A stretch of 64,000 bases of DNA from Aliarcobacter lanthieri (GTDB lineage: Bacteria > Campylobacterota > Campylobacteria > Campylobacterales > Arcobacteraceae), in NCBI RefSeq assembly GCF_013201625.1, contig NZ_CP053839.1:1674001-1738000 (forward strand), given 5' to 3'. Each line of letters begins with the position of its first letter. The stretch's first letter is position 1. Below, one piece after another: positions 27,890-39,087 of the stretch. The notes under the pieces were generated by a model that saw nothing but the letters and a program-made list of their open reading frames with translations, ran no database searches and was not told the origin of the DNA. Position numbers and translations under genes: made by a program.

Positions 27890-29191
27890 TTATTTTCCTA
27901 ATTTTTCATCAAATAATTTTGAAGTAACTTTTTCTTCAATCATTGACATTTTTATAGCAGGTAGGTAACCAGCTTCTTGATATTGTTTTATTACATTTTG
28001 TGGGTTTTGTCCCATTTGTAATGCTTCAAAATATAAAACCTGTGTAACTTCTTGATCAGTTACATCAACATTTTCAGCTTTTGCTAAAGCATCAATAATA
28101 AATGTAGCTTTTACTGAATTTGATGCATCAGTTTTTAATTCTTCTCTTATTTTTTCAACTTTAGAAGCATCTTCTTTTAATTCATTGATTTCTTCTTCAC
28201 TCATTGTTCTAATTCTATTATTTAAAGCAAAATTTACTTCTTGTTCAACTACTGTTTTTGGTAAAGCAAAATTGATTTTTTCAACTAAAGATTCTAAGAA
28301 AGTTGGTTTAACTTCTTCTCTATAGTATGTAGCTTTTTCTTGTGCTACCATTTGCTCTTTAATTTTTTCTCTTAAAGTATCAATTGTCACATCTTTTTCA
28401 TTTGGTAACATTTTTTGTGCAAATTCATCATTTAATTCAGGAGCAGCTTTTTCTTGAATTTCATGTAAAGTTACTTTAAATACAGCCTCTTTACCAGCTA
28501 AATCTTTTGCTTGGTACTCTTTTGGGAAAGTTACAATAACATCTTTTTCTTCTTCGTATTTCATCCCAATAACTTGTTCTTCAAATCCTGGAATAAAAGA
28601 ACCCGAACCAATGTGTAAAGGATATTTTTCAGCTTTTCCACCTTCAAATGCTACATCATCAACAAAACCTTCAAAATCAATTACTGCATAATCTCCATCT
28701 TTTACAGCTCTTTTTCTAGCAATTTTTGCTAAAGGTGCTGATTGACCTGCAATTTCAGTTAATCTTGCATCAATTTTTTCTATTCCAACTTCAATATCTT
28801 TAACAGCAGGAACTAAAGATTTGTAATCTCCTAAATCAATTTGTGGTTTGCAAGCTACAGATATTTCTAATTCAACAGTACCATTGTCTTTTTTGTCAAA
28901 TTTAGTAATACTTGGTTCACCAATTAAATCACTATTTTTAATATCTAATTGTTTTAAACCTTCATTTAAAACTTTTCTAACAGCTTCACCCTGTGCATCT
29001 TCTAAAAGTTTATCTGCATATCTTTGTTTTACAACATTAACAGGAACTTTACCTTTTCTGAATCCTTGAATATTCATAGTTTTAGCAGCTTGTTGAGCCA
29101 CTTTATCTAAGTTCTTTTCAATTAACTCTTTTGAAAGTGTTGCTGCTATTTCAACATTTGCTTCATCAACTCTATTTGCTTTAAATTCCAT
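27890..29191 (-). CDS. tig: Trigger factor
   Basis: Trigger factor is the ribosome-bound chaperone and prolyl isomerase at the peptide exit tunnel. The ribosome-binding signature is visible in NIQGFRKGKVP (residues about 42-52). The FKBP domain follows (VIDFEGFVDDVAFEGG, GSGSFIPGFEEQVIGM) and the helical C-terminal domain completes 433 residues. It is the first gene of tig-clpP-def. About 100 AT-rich bases separate it from the ppk2 terminator upstream and should contain its promoter. Confidence 0.96.
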   Translation of the reverse strand: MEFKANRVDEANVEIAATLSKELIEKNLDKVAQQAAKTMNIQGFRKGKVPVNVVKQRYADKLLEDAQGEAVRKVLNEGLKQLDIKNSDLIGEPSITKFDKKDNGTVELEISVACKPQIDLGDYKSLVPAVKDIEVGIEKIDARLTEIAGQSAPLAKIARKRAVKDGDYAVIDFEGFVDDVAFEGGKAEKYPLHIGSGSFIPGFEEQVIGMKYEEEKDVIVTFPKEYQAKDLAGKEAVFKVTLHEIQEKAAPELNDEFAQKMLPNEKDVTIDTLREKIKEQMVAQEKATYYREEVKPTFLESLVEKINFALPKTVVEQEVNFALNNRIRTMSEEEINELKEDASKVEKIREELKTDASNSVKATFIIDALAKAENVDVTDQEVTQVLYFEALQMGQNPQNVIKQYQEAGYLPAIKMSMIEEKVTSKLFDEKLGK

Positions 29192-29278
29192 TAAATTTAC
29201 TCCGAATTAAAATTTTAACAAATATTTTATCTAAATTTTACTAAGGCTTTACTAAAAAATTTTTGAATATATTAAAAA

Positions 29279-29313
29279 GAGAAATGAAAGATTAATAATC
29301 TTTCGTTTTTCTC
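29279..29313 (-). terminator. Terminator after the tandem ppk2 genes
   Basis: Arms 29279-29294 and 29296-29313 make a stem of 9 bp next to the loop and 6 bp outside a small internal bulge. Read leftward it is followed by TTTTTAATAT. It overlaps the last codons of the PPK2 gene and separates that operon from tig. Confidence 0.6.
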
Positions 29314-30419
29314 ATCTGAAGAAGTTCTTTTTGAACAGAAATATTTATATTCTCATTTGCTTCAAAATTAAGTGAGTAATTTCTTCCATCATAATCAACA
29401 GAATTTAAAATAATTTTCATAGCTTCAAGTCTAGCTAAGTGTTTATCATCACTTCTTACAATATGCCAAGGAGCACTTCTTGATGTTGTTCTTCTAAGCA
29501 TTTCATATTTTTTCTCAGAAAATTCATCCCATAAATCTTGTGCTTGCATATCAACTTCTGAAAATTTCCAATGTCTTAGTGGATCATTTATTCTTCTATC
29601 AAATCTTCTTTTTTGCTCTTCTTTTGAAACAGAGAAATAAAGTTTTATTAAAATCATTCCTTGTCTTACTAAGTCTTGCTCAAAATTTACAATATCTTCC
29701 ATAAATATTTCATGTTCTTCTTGTGTACAAAATCCAAAAATTGGTTCAACCATAGCTCTATTATACCAAGACCTATCAAATAAAACTATCTCTCCTCCAG
29801 TTGGAAAATGTTCAATATATCTTTGTAAAAACCATTGATTTCTTTGTGTTTCAGTTGGTTTTCCAAGTGCTACAACACGGTAGTGTTTATTATTCATATA
29901 TCTTGTAATTCTTCTTATTGCACCACCTTTTCCAGACGCATCTCTTCCTTCAAAAATAATTATCATTCTTTTATTTTCTTTTTCAAGCCAATCTTGAAGT
30001 TTTATTAATTCAATTTGATAAGGTTTTAAACTCTGTAAATCATAGATTTTTTGTACTCCTTCATTTAAAACTTGACTATCTAATTTTTTATAATCTCCCA
30101 ATAAAGATTTAAGATATTTATTTTCTTCTTGTATCTCTTTTAATTTATCATTTACTGGTTTCTTAGGAGTTTCTTTCTGCATTTTTGGTACAACTTTTAT
30201 TGGTTCTTTACTTTTCATAACAGATGATTTAAAATTTTCAATAAGATCTATGGCTTTATTTAAAGTAAGATTATCTCTTTTTGAATATCCTAAAACTTTT
30301 ACATATCGTTTTTTATCATATTGAAATCTTGCTATAAATTTTTTACCAAATGTAGGGTGTTCATCCTTTGATATATATAAGCCATTATGCACTGTTAATT
30401 CAAATTCATTCAAATTCAT
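29292..30419 (-). CDS. ppk2: Polyphosphate kinase 2 with an N-terminal arm-domain-like extension
   Basis: A 375-residue PPK2 protein, about 75 residues longer than its paralogue at 429. The kinase part begins near residue 130 (LKPYQIELIKLQ), with Walker A GRDASGKG at 158-165 and FDRSWYNR further on. Residues 1-65 form an extra module (GKKFIARFQYDKKRYVKVLG, then LTLNKAIDLIENFK). Its three-strand plus helix pattern resembles the arm-type DNA-binding domain at the start of tyrosine integrases. A Lys/Glu-rich linker joins the two. The extension is in frame with a good start, and PPK2 catalysis should be intact. DNA binding is only an inference. The gene is 18 bases after the third PPK2 gene. Confidence 0.9.
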   Translation of the reverse strand: MNLNEFELTVHNGLYISKDEHPTFGKKFIARFQYDKKRYVKVLGYSKRDNLTLNKAIDLIENFKSSVMKSKEPIKVVPKMQKETPKKPVNDKLKEIQEENKYLKSLLGDYKKLDSQVLNEGVQKIYDLQSLKPYQIELIKLQDWLEKENKRMIIIFEGRDASGKGGAIRRITRYMNNKHYRVVALGKPTETQRNQWFLQRYIEHFPTGGEIVLFDRSWYNRAMVEPIFGFCTQEEHEIFMEDIVNFEQDLVRQGMILIKLYFSVSKEEQKRRFDRRINDPLRHWKFSEVDMQAQDLWDEFSEKKYEMLRRTTSRSAPWHIVRSDDKHLARLEAMKIILNSVDYDGRNYSLNFEANENINISVQKELLQMRKTKDY

Positions 30420-30437
30420 TACAATATCCCCCCTTTT

Positions 30438-31361
30438 TTAAGATAATTTATCTAATTGCATATTTTCAAGCTCTAAAGCCCCACCAATAATTATCTTTTT
30501 ATCAATTACAAATATATCTTCATCTGTTTTTTTATCATAACTTATAGAATTCAAAATATGTCTAATACAATTTATTCTAGCTTTCTTTTTATTATCACTT
30601 TTTACTATTGTCCATGGTGTAAGTTGTGTATGAGATGCCATAAGCATAGAGTATTTTGCAGCTGTATATTTATCCCACAATTTTTGAGACTCTTTATCTA
30701 TTGGAGATAATTTATGCTGTTTTAAAGGATCTGTTTCTCTTTTTTTAAATCTTCTTTCTTGCTCTTTTTTTGATACTGAAAAATAAAATTTCAATAAAAT
30801 AATTCCTGATTCTACAAGCATTTTTTCAAATTCTGGAACATCTCTTAAAAATTGTTCATGTTCTTGTTTTGTACAAAATCCCATCACTGGTTCAACTCCA
30901 CCTCTATTGTACCAGCTTCTATCAAATAAAACTATCTCTCCAGCACTAGGTAAATGTTGAGTATATCTTTGAAAATACCATTGTGTTCTTTCTGTATCAC
31001 TAGGTTTTTCCAAAGCTACAATTCTTGCCCCTCTTGGATTTAAATGTTCAGTGATTCTTTTTATAGTTCCACCTTTCCCAGCAGCATCTCTACCTTCAAA
31101 AATTATTAGAACTTTAAGCCCTTTTGCTTTAACATAATTTTGAAGTTTTAAAAGTTCAATTTGAAGTTTTGTAAGTCTTTTTTGATATTCTAAAGTCTCT
31201 TTTTTTATCCAGATCTGAACTTTTTGTTCTCCATCTTGAATTTCTTCTTTTAATTCACCTTTTTTTCGTTTTTTATCTTGACCATGTTCAATATTTTCTT
31301 CTGTATCAATAACATCTTTGTCTTCAAATGTTTGTTTAATTAAACCTCTATCATGTCCCAT
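30438..31361 (-). CDS. ppk2: Polyphosphate kinase 2 family protein (third, divergent)
   Basis: A 307-residue PPK2 paralogue. The first 50 residues are highly charged (EENIEHGQDKKRKKGELKEE) and probably disordered. Walker A is GRDAAGKG at 90-97. The Walker B motif reads FDRSWYNRGGVEP, where the other two copies have NRAMVEP, so it belongs to a different subgroup and may prefer another nucleotide. It lies between nspC and the arm-extended PPK2 gene, with gaps of about 20 bases, so nspC and both kinases are likely co-transcribed. Confidence 0.92.
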   Translation of the reverse strand: MGHDRGLIKQTFEDKDVIDTEENIEHGQDKKRKKGELKEEIQDGEQKVQIWIKKETLEYQKRLTKLQIELLKLQNYVKAKGLKVLIIFEGRDAAGKGGTIKRITEHLNPRGARIVALEKPSDTERTQWYFQRYTQHLPSAGEIVLFDRSWYNRGGVEPVMGFCTKQEHEQFLRDVPEFEKMLVESGIILLKFYFSVSKKEQERRFKKRETDPLKQHKLSPIDKESQKLWDKYTAAKYSMLMASHTQLTPWTIVKSDNKKKARINCIRHILNSISYDKKTDEDIFVIDKKIIIGGALELENMQLDKLS

Positions 31362-31383
31362 TTTCCTATCCTTATGTGAAATT

Positions 31384-32526
31384 TTATGAAAGTCTCATTT
31401 TATAATCTTCATATCCAAAGTTTTTTATAACTTTATAACTTCCATCTTTAGATTTTATAACTATTGATGGTAATTTTATACCATTAAATGTTGTTGTTTT
31501 AACCATTGTATAGTGAATCATATCTTCTAAAATTATTTTATTTCCAACTTTTAGCTCTTCATCAAAAGAGTAATCTCCAATAATATCTCCAGACAAACAA
31601 GTATTTCCACCAAATCTATAAGTATATTTTTTCTCATTTGCAATTCCACTATTTCGTATCATTGCACGATATGGCATAGCTAAAGTATCTGGCATATGAG
31701 CTTCTGCACTTGTATCTAAAATAGCTAATTTCATACCATTATCTATAATATCAAGGATAGTAGCTACTAAATATCCAGTCTGCCATCCAACCGCTTCTCC
31801 AGGCTCCATATAAACTTTTAAGTGTGGATACCTAGATTTAAAATCTTTCAAAAGTTTTATCAACCTTTCTACATCATAATCTGCTCTAGTAATATGGTGC
31901 CCTCCACCAAAATTAACCCATTTTAATCTATCAAAATATTGTGAGAATTTATCTTCAAAGCTTTTTAATGCGCCTTCTAAGGCATCTACATTTTGCTCAC
32001 AAAGTGCATGAAAATGAAAACCATCTAAATATTTAAGTTGAGTATCATCAAAATTAGCTTTTGTTGTTCCCATTCTAGAAAATGGAGAACAAGGATTGTA
32101 TAAATCTACTTCAACACTTGAATATTCAGGATTTAATCTAATTCCTAAAGATACTTTTCCATAAGCTCTATCTTTAAACCTTTTTAATTGACTAAAAGAA
32201 TTGAAAACAAGATGATTTGATATAGAAACAATTTCATCTATCTCTTCATCTTTAAAAGCTGGACTATAAGTATGAACTTCTAAACCAAATTCTTCTTTTG
32301 CCAAAATTGCCTCGTGAAGTCCTGAAGCACAACAACCTTTTAGGTATTGTTTACATAAGTCAAATGTAGAATGCATAGCAAAACCTTTTAATGCTAAAAG
32401 TATATTAATACCTGTTTCATCTTGTACATATTTTAAAAGTTTTAAATTCTTTTCAAGTAACTCTTCTTCACAAACAAATGATGGGCTTGGTAATTCTTCT
32501 AAAGAACTTAGAATTTGATTTTTCAT
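31384..32526 (-). CDS. nspC: Carboxynorspermidine/carboxyspermidine decarboxylase
   Basis: NspC is a PLP enzyme of the alanine racemase-fold decarboxylases. It makes norspermidine or spermidine from the carboxy precursor. The 380-residue protein has the family opening PSFVCEEELLEKNLKLL, the PLP lysine in LLALKGFAMHS, FHFHALCEQN and GEAVGWQTGYLVA. Carboxynorspermidine synthase lies 165 bases upstream on the same strand, so both steps of this SAM-independent polyamine route are present. Related bacteria use it for spermidine; the product here cannot be told from sequence. Confidence 0.93.
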   Translation of the reverse strand: MKNQILSSLEELPSPSFVCEEELLEKNLKLLKYVQDETGINILLALKGFAMHSTFDLCKQYLKGCCASGLHEAILAKEEFGLEVHTYSPAFKDEEIDEIVSISNHLVFNSFSQLKRFKDRAYGKVSLGIRLNPEYSSVEVDLYNPCSPFSRMGTTKANFDDTQLKYLDGFHFHALCEQNVDALEGALKSFEDKFSQYFDRLKWVNFGGGHHITRADYDVERLIKLLKDFKSRYPHLKVYMEPGEAVGWQTGYLVATILDIIDNGMKLAILDTSAEAHMPDTLAMPYRAMIRNSGIANEKKYTYRFGGNTCLSGDIIGDYSFDEELKVGNKIILEDMIHYTMVKTTTFNGIKLPSIVIKSKDGSYKVIKNFGYEDYKMRLS

Positions 32527-32669
32527 ATAATATTTTCCTAATATTTAAAGTTTTTTATATAATATTTAATTTTGAGAAAATAAATTTTGTATAATTTCAA
32601 AGCTTTAAAATAAAAAGCTATAAATTTATATATAATAAATAACTAACTCTTTATCTTTTTTAAAACAAA

Positions 32670-32688
32670 GAAATTTTAATAAAATTTC
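32670..32688 (-). terminator. AT-rich hairpin after carboxynorspermidine synthase gene
   Basis: Perfect 8-bp arms (32670-32677 and 32681-32688) with a 3-base loop, read leftward into TTTGTTTT. It is a weak A/T stem, so it may stop only part of the transcripts before nspC. Confidence 0.35.
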
Positions 32689-32691
32689 TAT

Positions 32692-33885
32692 TTATAGCTC
32701 AATAATTTTCCAAGGAAGACCTTGTGTCATCAACTCATCCATAAATGGTTTTGCATCAAACTCTTCTATATTAAATACTCCTGTATTTTTCCAAATACCT
32801 TTATACAAAAGCTTACTCCCAATCATAGCTGGAACTCCCGTTGTATAGCTTACTGCTTGTGCTCCTGTTTCTTTATAACATTCTTGATGATCGCAAACAT
32901 TATAAATATAAACTTTTCTCAGTTTTCCATATTTAATACCTTCTATAATACAACCAATATTTGTTTGCCCTACTGTTCTTGGTCCTAAACTTGCGGGGTC
33001 TGGTAATAATGTAGTTAAAAATTCAATTGGAGTAATCATTACCCCTTTATGTTCTACTGGTTCAATTCCCAACATTCCAACATTTTGTAAGCAATTCATA
33101 TGTTGAATATAACTATCTCCAAAAGTCATAAAAAATCTAATTCTTTTTAATCCTTTAATATTTTTAGCTAATGATTCTAATTCTTCATGATACAACAAAT
33201 ATGAAGCTTTTACTCCAATTTCTGGATAGTCATGATCAACTCTTATTTCTAGTGGTTTTGTTTCTATCCATTCTCCATTTTCCCAATATCTACCATTTGC
33301 AGAAACTTCTCTAAGGTTTATTTCTGGATTAAAATTTGTAGCAAACTTATATCCATGGTCACCTGCATTACAATCCATAATATCTATTGTATGAATTTCA
33401 TCAAATAAGTTTTGTTGAGCATAAGCACAAAATACACCAGTAACCCCTGGATCAAATCCTGAACCTAGAAGTCCCATAATTCCAGCATCTTTAAACTGCT
33501 TATTTCTTGCCCATTGCTCTTTATATTCAAATTTTGCTTCATCTGGATGTTCATAATTCGCAGTATCTACATAATCAACTTTACATTTCGTACACGCATC
33601 CATAATAGTTAAATCTTGATATGGTAAAGCAACATTTAAAACTAATTTTGGATTTACTTTTTCTATTAATTTTACTAAATCATCTACACTATCAGCATCT
33701 ACTTGTGCAATATCAATCTTTACGCCTTGATTTTTTAGAATATCTTCTGCTATTGTTTCACATTTTGAAACTGTTCTTGAAGCTAAAGTTATTTTTTCAA
33801 AAGTGTCAATATTCATTGCACATTTTACAGTGGCTACCCTACTTACACCACCAGCACCAATTATTAAAATACCTTTTTTAATCAT
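32692..33885 (-). CDS. Carboxynorspermidine synthase (saccharopine dehydrogenase family)
   Basis: A 397-residue oxidoreductase with an N-terminal Rossmann NAD(P) site GILIIGAGGVSRVATVKCA. The saccharopine-dehydrogenase-like body includes YVDTANYEHPDEAKFEY and GSGFDPGVTGVFCAYA. With nspC next door it is assigned as carboxynorspermidine (carboxyspermidine) dehydrogenase, which condenses aspartate semialdehyde with a diamine. aspartate-semialdehyde dehydrogenase itself is encoded at 44198. A lysine-pathway role is less likely given the neighbour. Confidence 0.9.
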   Translation of the reverse strand: MIKKGILIIGAGGVSRVATVKCAMNIDTFEKITLASRTVSKCETIAEDILKNQGVKIDIAQVDADSVDDLVKLIEKVNPKLVLNVALPYQDLTIMDACTKCKVDYVDTANYEHPDEAKFEYKEQWARNKQFKDAGIMGLLGSGFDPGVTGVFCAYAQQNLFDEIHTIDIMDCNAGDHGYKFATNFNPEINLREVSANGRYWENGEWIETKPLEIRVDHDYPEIGVKASYLLYHEELESLAKNIKGLKRIRFFMTFGDSYIQHMNCLQNVGMLGIEPVEHKGVMITPIEFLTTLLPDPASLGPRTVGQTNIGCIIEGIKYGKLRKVYIYNVCDHQECYKETGAQAVSYTTGVPAMIGSKLLYKGIWKNTGVFNIEEFDAKPFMDELMTQGLPWKIIEL

Positions 33886-34015
33886 TTTATATACTCCAAA
33901 TATTTTTATGTATTGATTATAACTATTTTATTATAAAAAAATAGTATTTAGTAACCATTTAATTACAAAATTAACATAGTTTTAACTTTATTTGTGTAAA
34001 ATTAACTTTTATATT

Positions 34016-34414
34016 GGGGATGACTTGGTATCGATTAGAGCAGTGAGTATTAGTTGCATGTCGGCCTGAACATGCCGTTACGCGGTTCATTTTTTTTAGA
34101 CGCAAACAATACAAATTACGCTCCAGCTTACGCAAAAGCTGCGTAAGTTTAACAACTTACTGACTCGCCTAACGGCTTGAGTCTTTGGAGACTAGCACTA
34201 CAGATTCTATCTATGTAGATTATTGCTGGTTCACATTAGATAGATTATCTTCTAAGAGTTGATTTGGTTTAGAAGAGAAATTTCCTAATCTTAGCTTTAT
34301 GATTGCTTTTGGAAGTTGAGTTGTCATAGAGTGAATTTTTTCAACTTTGCTAAGCATGTAGACGCTTTTATGAGCTGTTTTAAGACTGCGGTTCGATCCC
34401 GCACATCTCCACCA
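34016..34414 (+). ncRNA. ssrA: Transfer-messenger RNA (tmRNA)
   Basis: tmRNA frees stalled ribosomes and tags the incomplete protein. The 5' end GGGGATGACTTGG pairs with 3' CATCTCC ahead of an encoded CCA, giving the 7-bp acceptor stem. The T-arm GCGGTTCGATCCCGC is near the end. The tag reading frame runs from 34102 to the TAA at 34146 and encodes ANNTNYAPAYAKAA, close to the Campylobacter tag. The body is a one-piece (non-permuted) form of about 399 bases. No integrase or duplicated 3' end is found beside it. Confidence 0.96.
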
Positions 34415-34544
34415 AATATAAAATCAATCTAAAATAATCTAATCATAAAAAATTTCTTATCTTTTATATAATATATAAATTTAATTTCTAATTATAATTT
34501 TATTTATTGAATAAAATAATTATTCTTTATGTAGTATAATTAAG

Positions 34545-34577
34545 AAGATAGTTAAGAGGAAACTCTTAAACTATCTT
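34545..34577. terminator. Strong bidirectional terminator between ssrA and comEA
   Basis: A 14-bp stem with a single-base bulge closed by a GAAA tetraloop (arms 34545-34558 and 34563-34577). It has A/T-rich flanks on both sides, in the gap between rightward tmRNA and leftward comEA. It can serve both. Confidence 0.7.
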
Positions 34578-34590
34578 AAAAATAGAAAGT

Positions 34591-34926
34591 TTATTTCTTG
34601 TTTTCACTCTCTTTTTTAGATTTATTATCTTGTTTTGATTCTTTTTCTTTAGAATCTTTTACTTCATTTTCATCTTTTTTATTTGATAAACCTTTAACTT
34701 CCACATCATTTTTTATATTATTAATAATAGAATCTCCAAATCCTTTAATATTCCTCAAATCTTCTGGAGATTTGATACTATTGACCTTTCTATATTCTAA
34801 TATTTGTTCAGCTTTTTTCTCACCTATTCCTTTTATCCCCATAAGTTCTTCCTTTGTTGCTGTTTGTAAGTTAATAGCAAACAAAAAAGAACTACTTAAC
34901 ATAAATATAGCTATAAGCTTTTTCAT
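34591..34926 (-). CDS. comEA: ComEA-like helix-hairpin-helix DNA-binding protein
   Basis: A 111-residue exported protein. After a signal peptide (residues 1-17, KKLIAIFMLSSSFLFA) comes a double helix-hairpin-helix domain (INLQTATKEELMGIKGIGEKKAEQILEYR and IKSPEDLRNIKGFGDSIINNI), which binds DNA without sequence specificity. The last 35 residues are a Lys/Glu/Ser tail. Such periplasmic proteins pull incoming DNA through the outer membrane in competent Gram-negative bacteria. It fits with comM and the ctsE/ctsF-like genes in this window. Confidence 0.85.
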   Translation of the reverse strand: MKKLIAIFMLSSSFLFAINLQTATKEELMGIKGIGEKKAEQILEYRKVNSIKSPEDLRNIKGFGDSIINNIKNDVEVKGLSNKKDENEVKDSKEKESKQDNKSKKESENKK

Positions 34927-35000
34927 AAACTCTCCTTTAAATAATGAGAATTATACCTATTAATAAAATTAATGTCAATTATTATATCTATAATTTTATA

Positions 35001-35160
35001 CTAAAACTTATACTTTAAACTAACCATAGTATTACCAAGGTCACCATAAGCATATTCTATTTTTGAATATCCATAATAATATAATTTACCAAATAAATTA
35101 TTTATATTTATCTGTCCAGTGAAACTTTACTTGATTCTGAAACTGATCTAGCTAAACTAA
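35001..35160 (-). pseudogene. 3' remnant of a TonB-dependent siderophore receptor
   Basis: Leftward reading from about 35140 to the TAG at 35001 gives INNLFGKLYYYGYSK, then IEYAYGDLGNTMVSLKYKF as the C-terminus. This is the typical last beta strands of a TonB-dependent outer-membrane receptor, ending in aromatic Phe. The frame is broken just upstream (a TAA near 35126), and the piece SLARSVSESSKVSL continues in another frame, so there is also a frameshift. Nothing of the other 600 or more residues is left. It is a decayed fragment, and no start or function remains. Confidence 0.65.
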
Positions 35161-35494
35161 AACATACAAAGGATAACTAAAAATTCTTAGTTAAAATAAA
35201 TATATGAAAAGATGAGTAATATGAAAGTAAAGAAGACAATGAATAATGAGAAAATAGAAATAGTAATAAATGAGAAGAGAATAATAAGATTATAAGAAAA
35301 AAACAATATAAATATTGCCATTAATGAAAGTAAAAATAAAACCTATACAAGAAGATTTACTCAAAGAATTAATAGTAGAGGATAAATTACTAAAATAAGA
35401 GAAATATATATTAAAAAACGAAAAAGCATGCTTAAAAGAATAAATGCTGGATTAATTCTTTATCTTTTTTATATGTTCTTATATTGATATATCA

Positions 35495-35746
35495 TTAGTT
35501 ATTAGATTAATAGAAAGGAAAGGAATAGTTAAATAAAAGCATTGTTAATATAAATATCTATATAGGAATAAATAGTATGTATGATAAAAGAGCATATAAT
35601 TGGATAAAGTAGATGTATATAAAATCTGTAGACAGTAATAGGATAGATAATAAAATAAAAAATAGATTTAAGAATAAGAAAAGCAGAGATATTATTACGA
35701 GGACATCTAATTAGTTGTTAGATTAATAGTAGGAAAAGGAATAATT
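35495..35746 (+). repeat. Imperfect 36-base direct repeat pair
   Basis: Copies at 35495-35530 and 35711-35746 share 31 of 36 bases (both begin TTAGTT and contain TTAGATTAATAG). The spacing is 216 bases, a multiple of three. Similar A/T-rich words with GCATATA also follow both copies. It may be what is left of a duplicated gene segment. Confidence 0.5.
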
Positions 35747-35828
35747 AATTTGTATAAATAGATATGATATAAAAGCATATATAAGGACAAAAGGGAGGAT
35801 ATTAAATTGTTGAATAAATTGTATAAGA

Positions 35829-35843
35829 AGGGATACCTTCCCT
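35829..35843 (-). terminator. Possible weak terminator downstream of 5S rRNA
   Basis: AGGGA at 35829-35833 pairs with TCCCT at 35839-35843 around a 5-base loop, some 50 bases past the 5S 3' end. The following leftward bases (TCTTATAC) are only weakly U-rich. No better rrn terminator was found. Confidence 0.3.
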
Positions 35844-35889
35844 AAAACACTAGATAAAGTAGCTTAGGAAAGGCATTAAAGACTCAAAG

Positions 35890-36006
35890 AGTTAGCGATG
35901 ACCTACGTTTCCACCGGGGGACCCAGCAGTATTATCGGCGATGAAGTGCTTGACTACCAGGTTCGGAATGGGGCTGGGTATTTCCACTTCTCTGTAACCA
36001 CTAACA
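35890..36006 (-). rRNA. rrf: 5S ribosomal RNA
   Basis: About 117 bases with the 5S core CCGAACCTGGTAGTCAAG and the conserved CGCCGATAATACTG. The ends pair (GTTAG at 36005-36001 with CTAAC at 35895-35891). It is the last gene of the leftward rRNA operon. Ends are set from helix I and may be off by one or two bases. Confidence 0.94.
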
Positions 36007-36056
36007 AAGTTGAGTATTAAAAGAATCATAGAGATAATCTCTTAATACTCAACTTT
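36006..36056 (-). repeat. Strong hairpin in the 23S-5S spacer
   Basis: Perfect 15-base arms at 36006-36020 and 36042-36056 with a 21-base loop that can extend the stem by a few more pairs. It abuts the 5' end of 5S, so it is probably a processing site that releases pre-5S from the long transcript. Confidence 0.6.
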
Positions 36057-36080
36057 AACAAAAGAGTTAAAGGAATAAAG

Positions 36081-36096
36081 ATAATGTTAAAGTCTT
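36081..36096 (-). repeat. 23S processing stem, downstream arm
   Basis: A 16-base sequence whose exact complement lies at 39302-39317, on the other side of 23S rRNA. In the transcript the two arms pair and close a loop holding all of 23S, as expected of an RNase III processing stem. Confidence 0.75.
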
Positions 36097-36177
36097 AAAA
36101 GTAAATTTTCAAAAAAAAACCTACACAAATATAAAGTAAAGATATACTTAATAAGATAGTAAACCAAAGAAATAAAA

Positions 36178-39087
<2,910 letters not shown>

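Larger units (their letters stand above)
35161..35885. other. Decayed AT-rich stretch without intact genes
   Basis: About 725 bases between the receptor remnant and 5S rRNA hold no convincing ORF. Short interrupted + strand pieces (MKVKIKPIQEDLLKEL, then EKYILKNEKACLKE after a stop) could be the debris of a small gene or transposase, but I cannot assign them. Two 36-base imperfect direct repeats lie inside. The region reads as genomic scar rather than a regulatory zone. Confidence 0.5.

Noticed and set aside
34016-34414. tmRNA gene as a prophage or island attachment site
   Set aside because: No integrase and no duplicated 3' end of ssrA nearby; comEA and a terminator follow directly.
34598-34963. 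A 121-codon + strand frame antisense to comEA
   Set aside because: It is the shadow of the Lys/Glu/Ser-rich comEA sequence; comEA has a signal peptide and HhH domain.
35221-35460. Possible transposase remnant
   Set aside because: Fragments such as EKYILKNEKACLKE are too short and broken to assign; no inverted repeats or target duplication were found.
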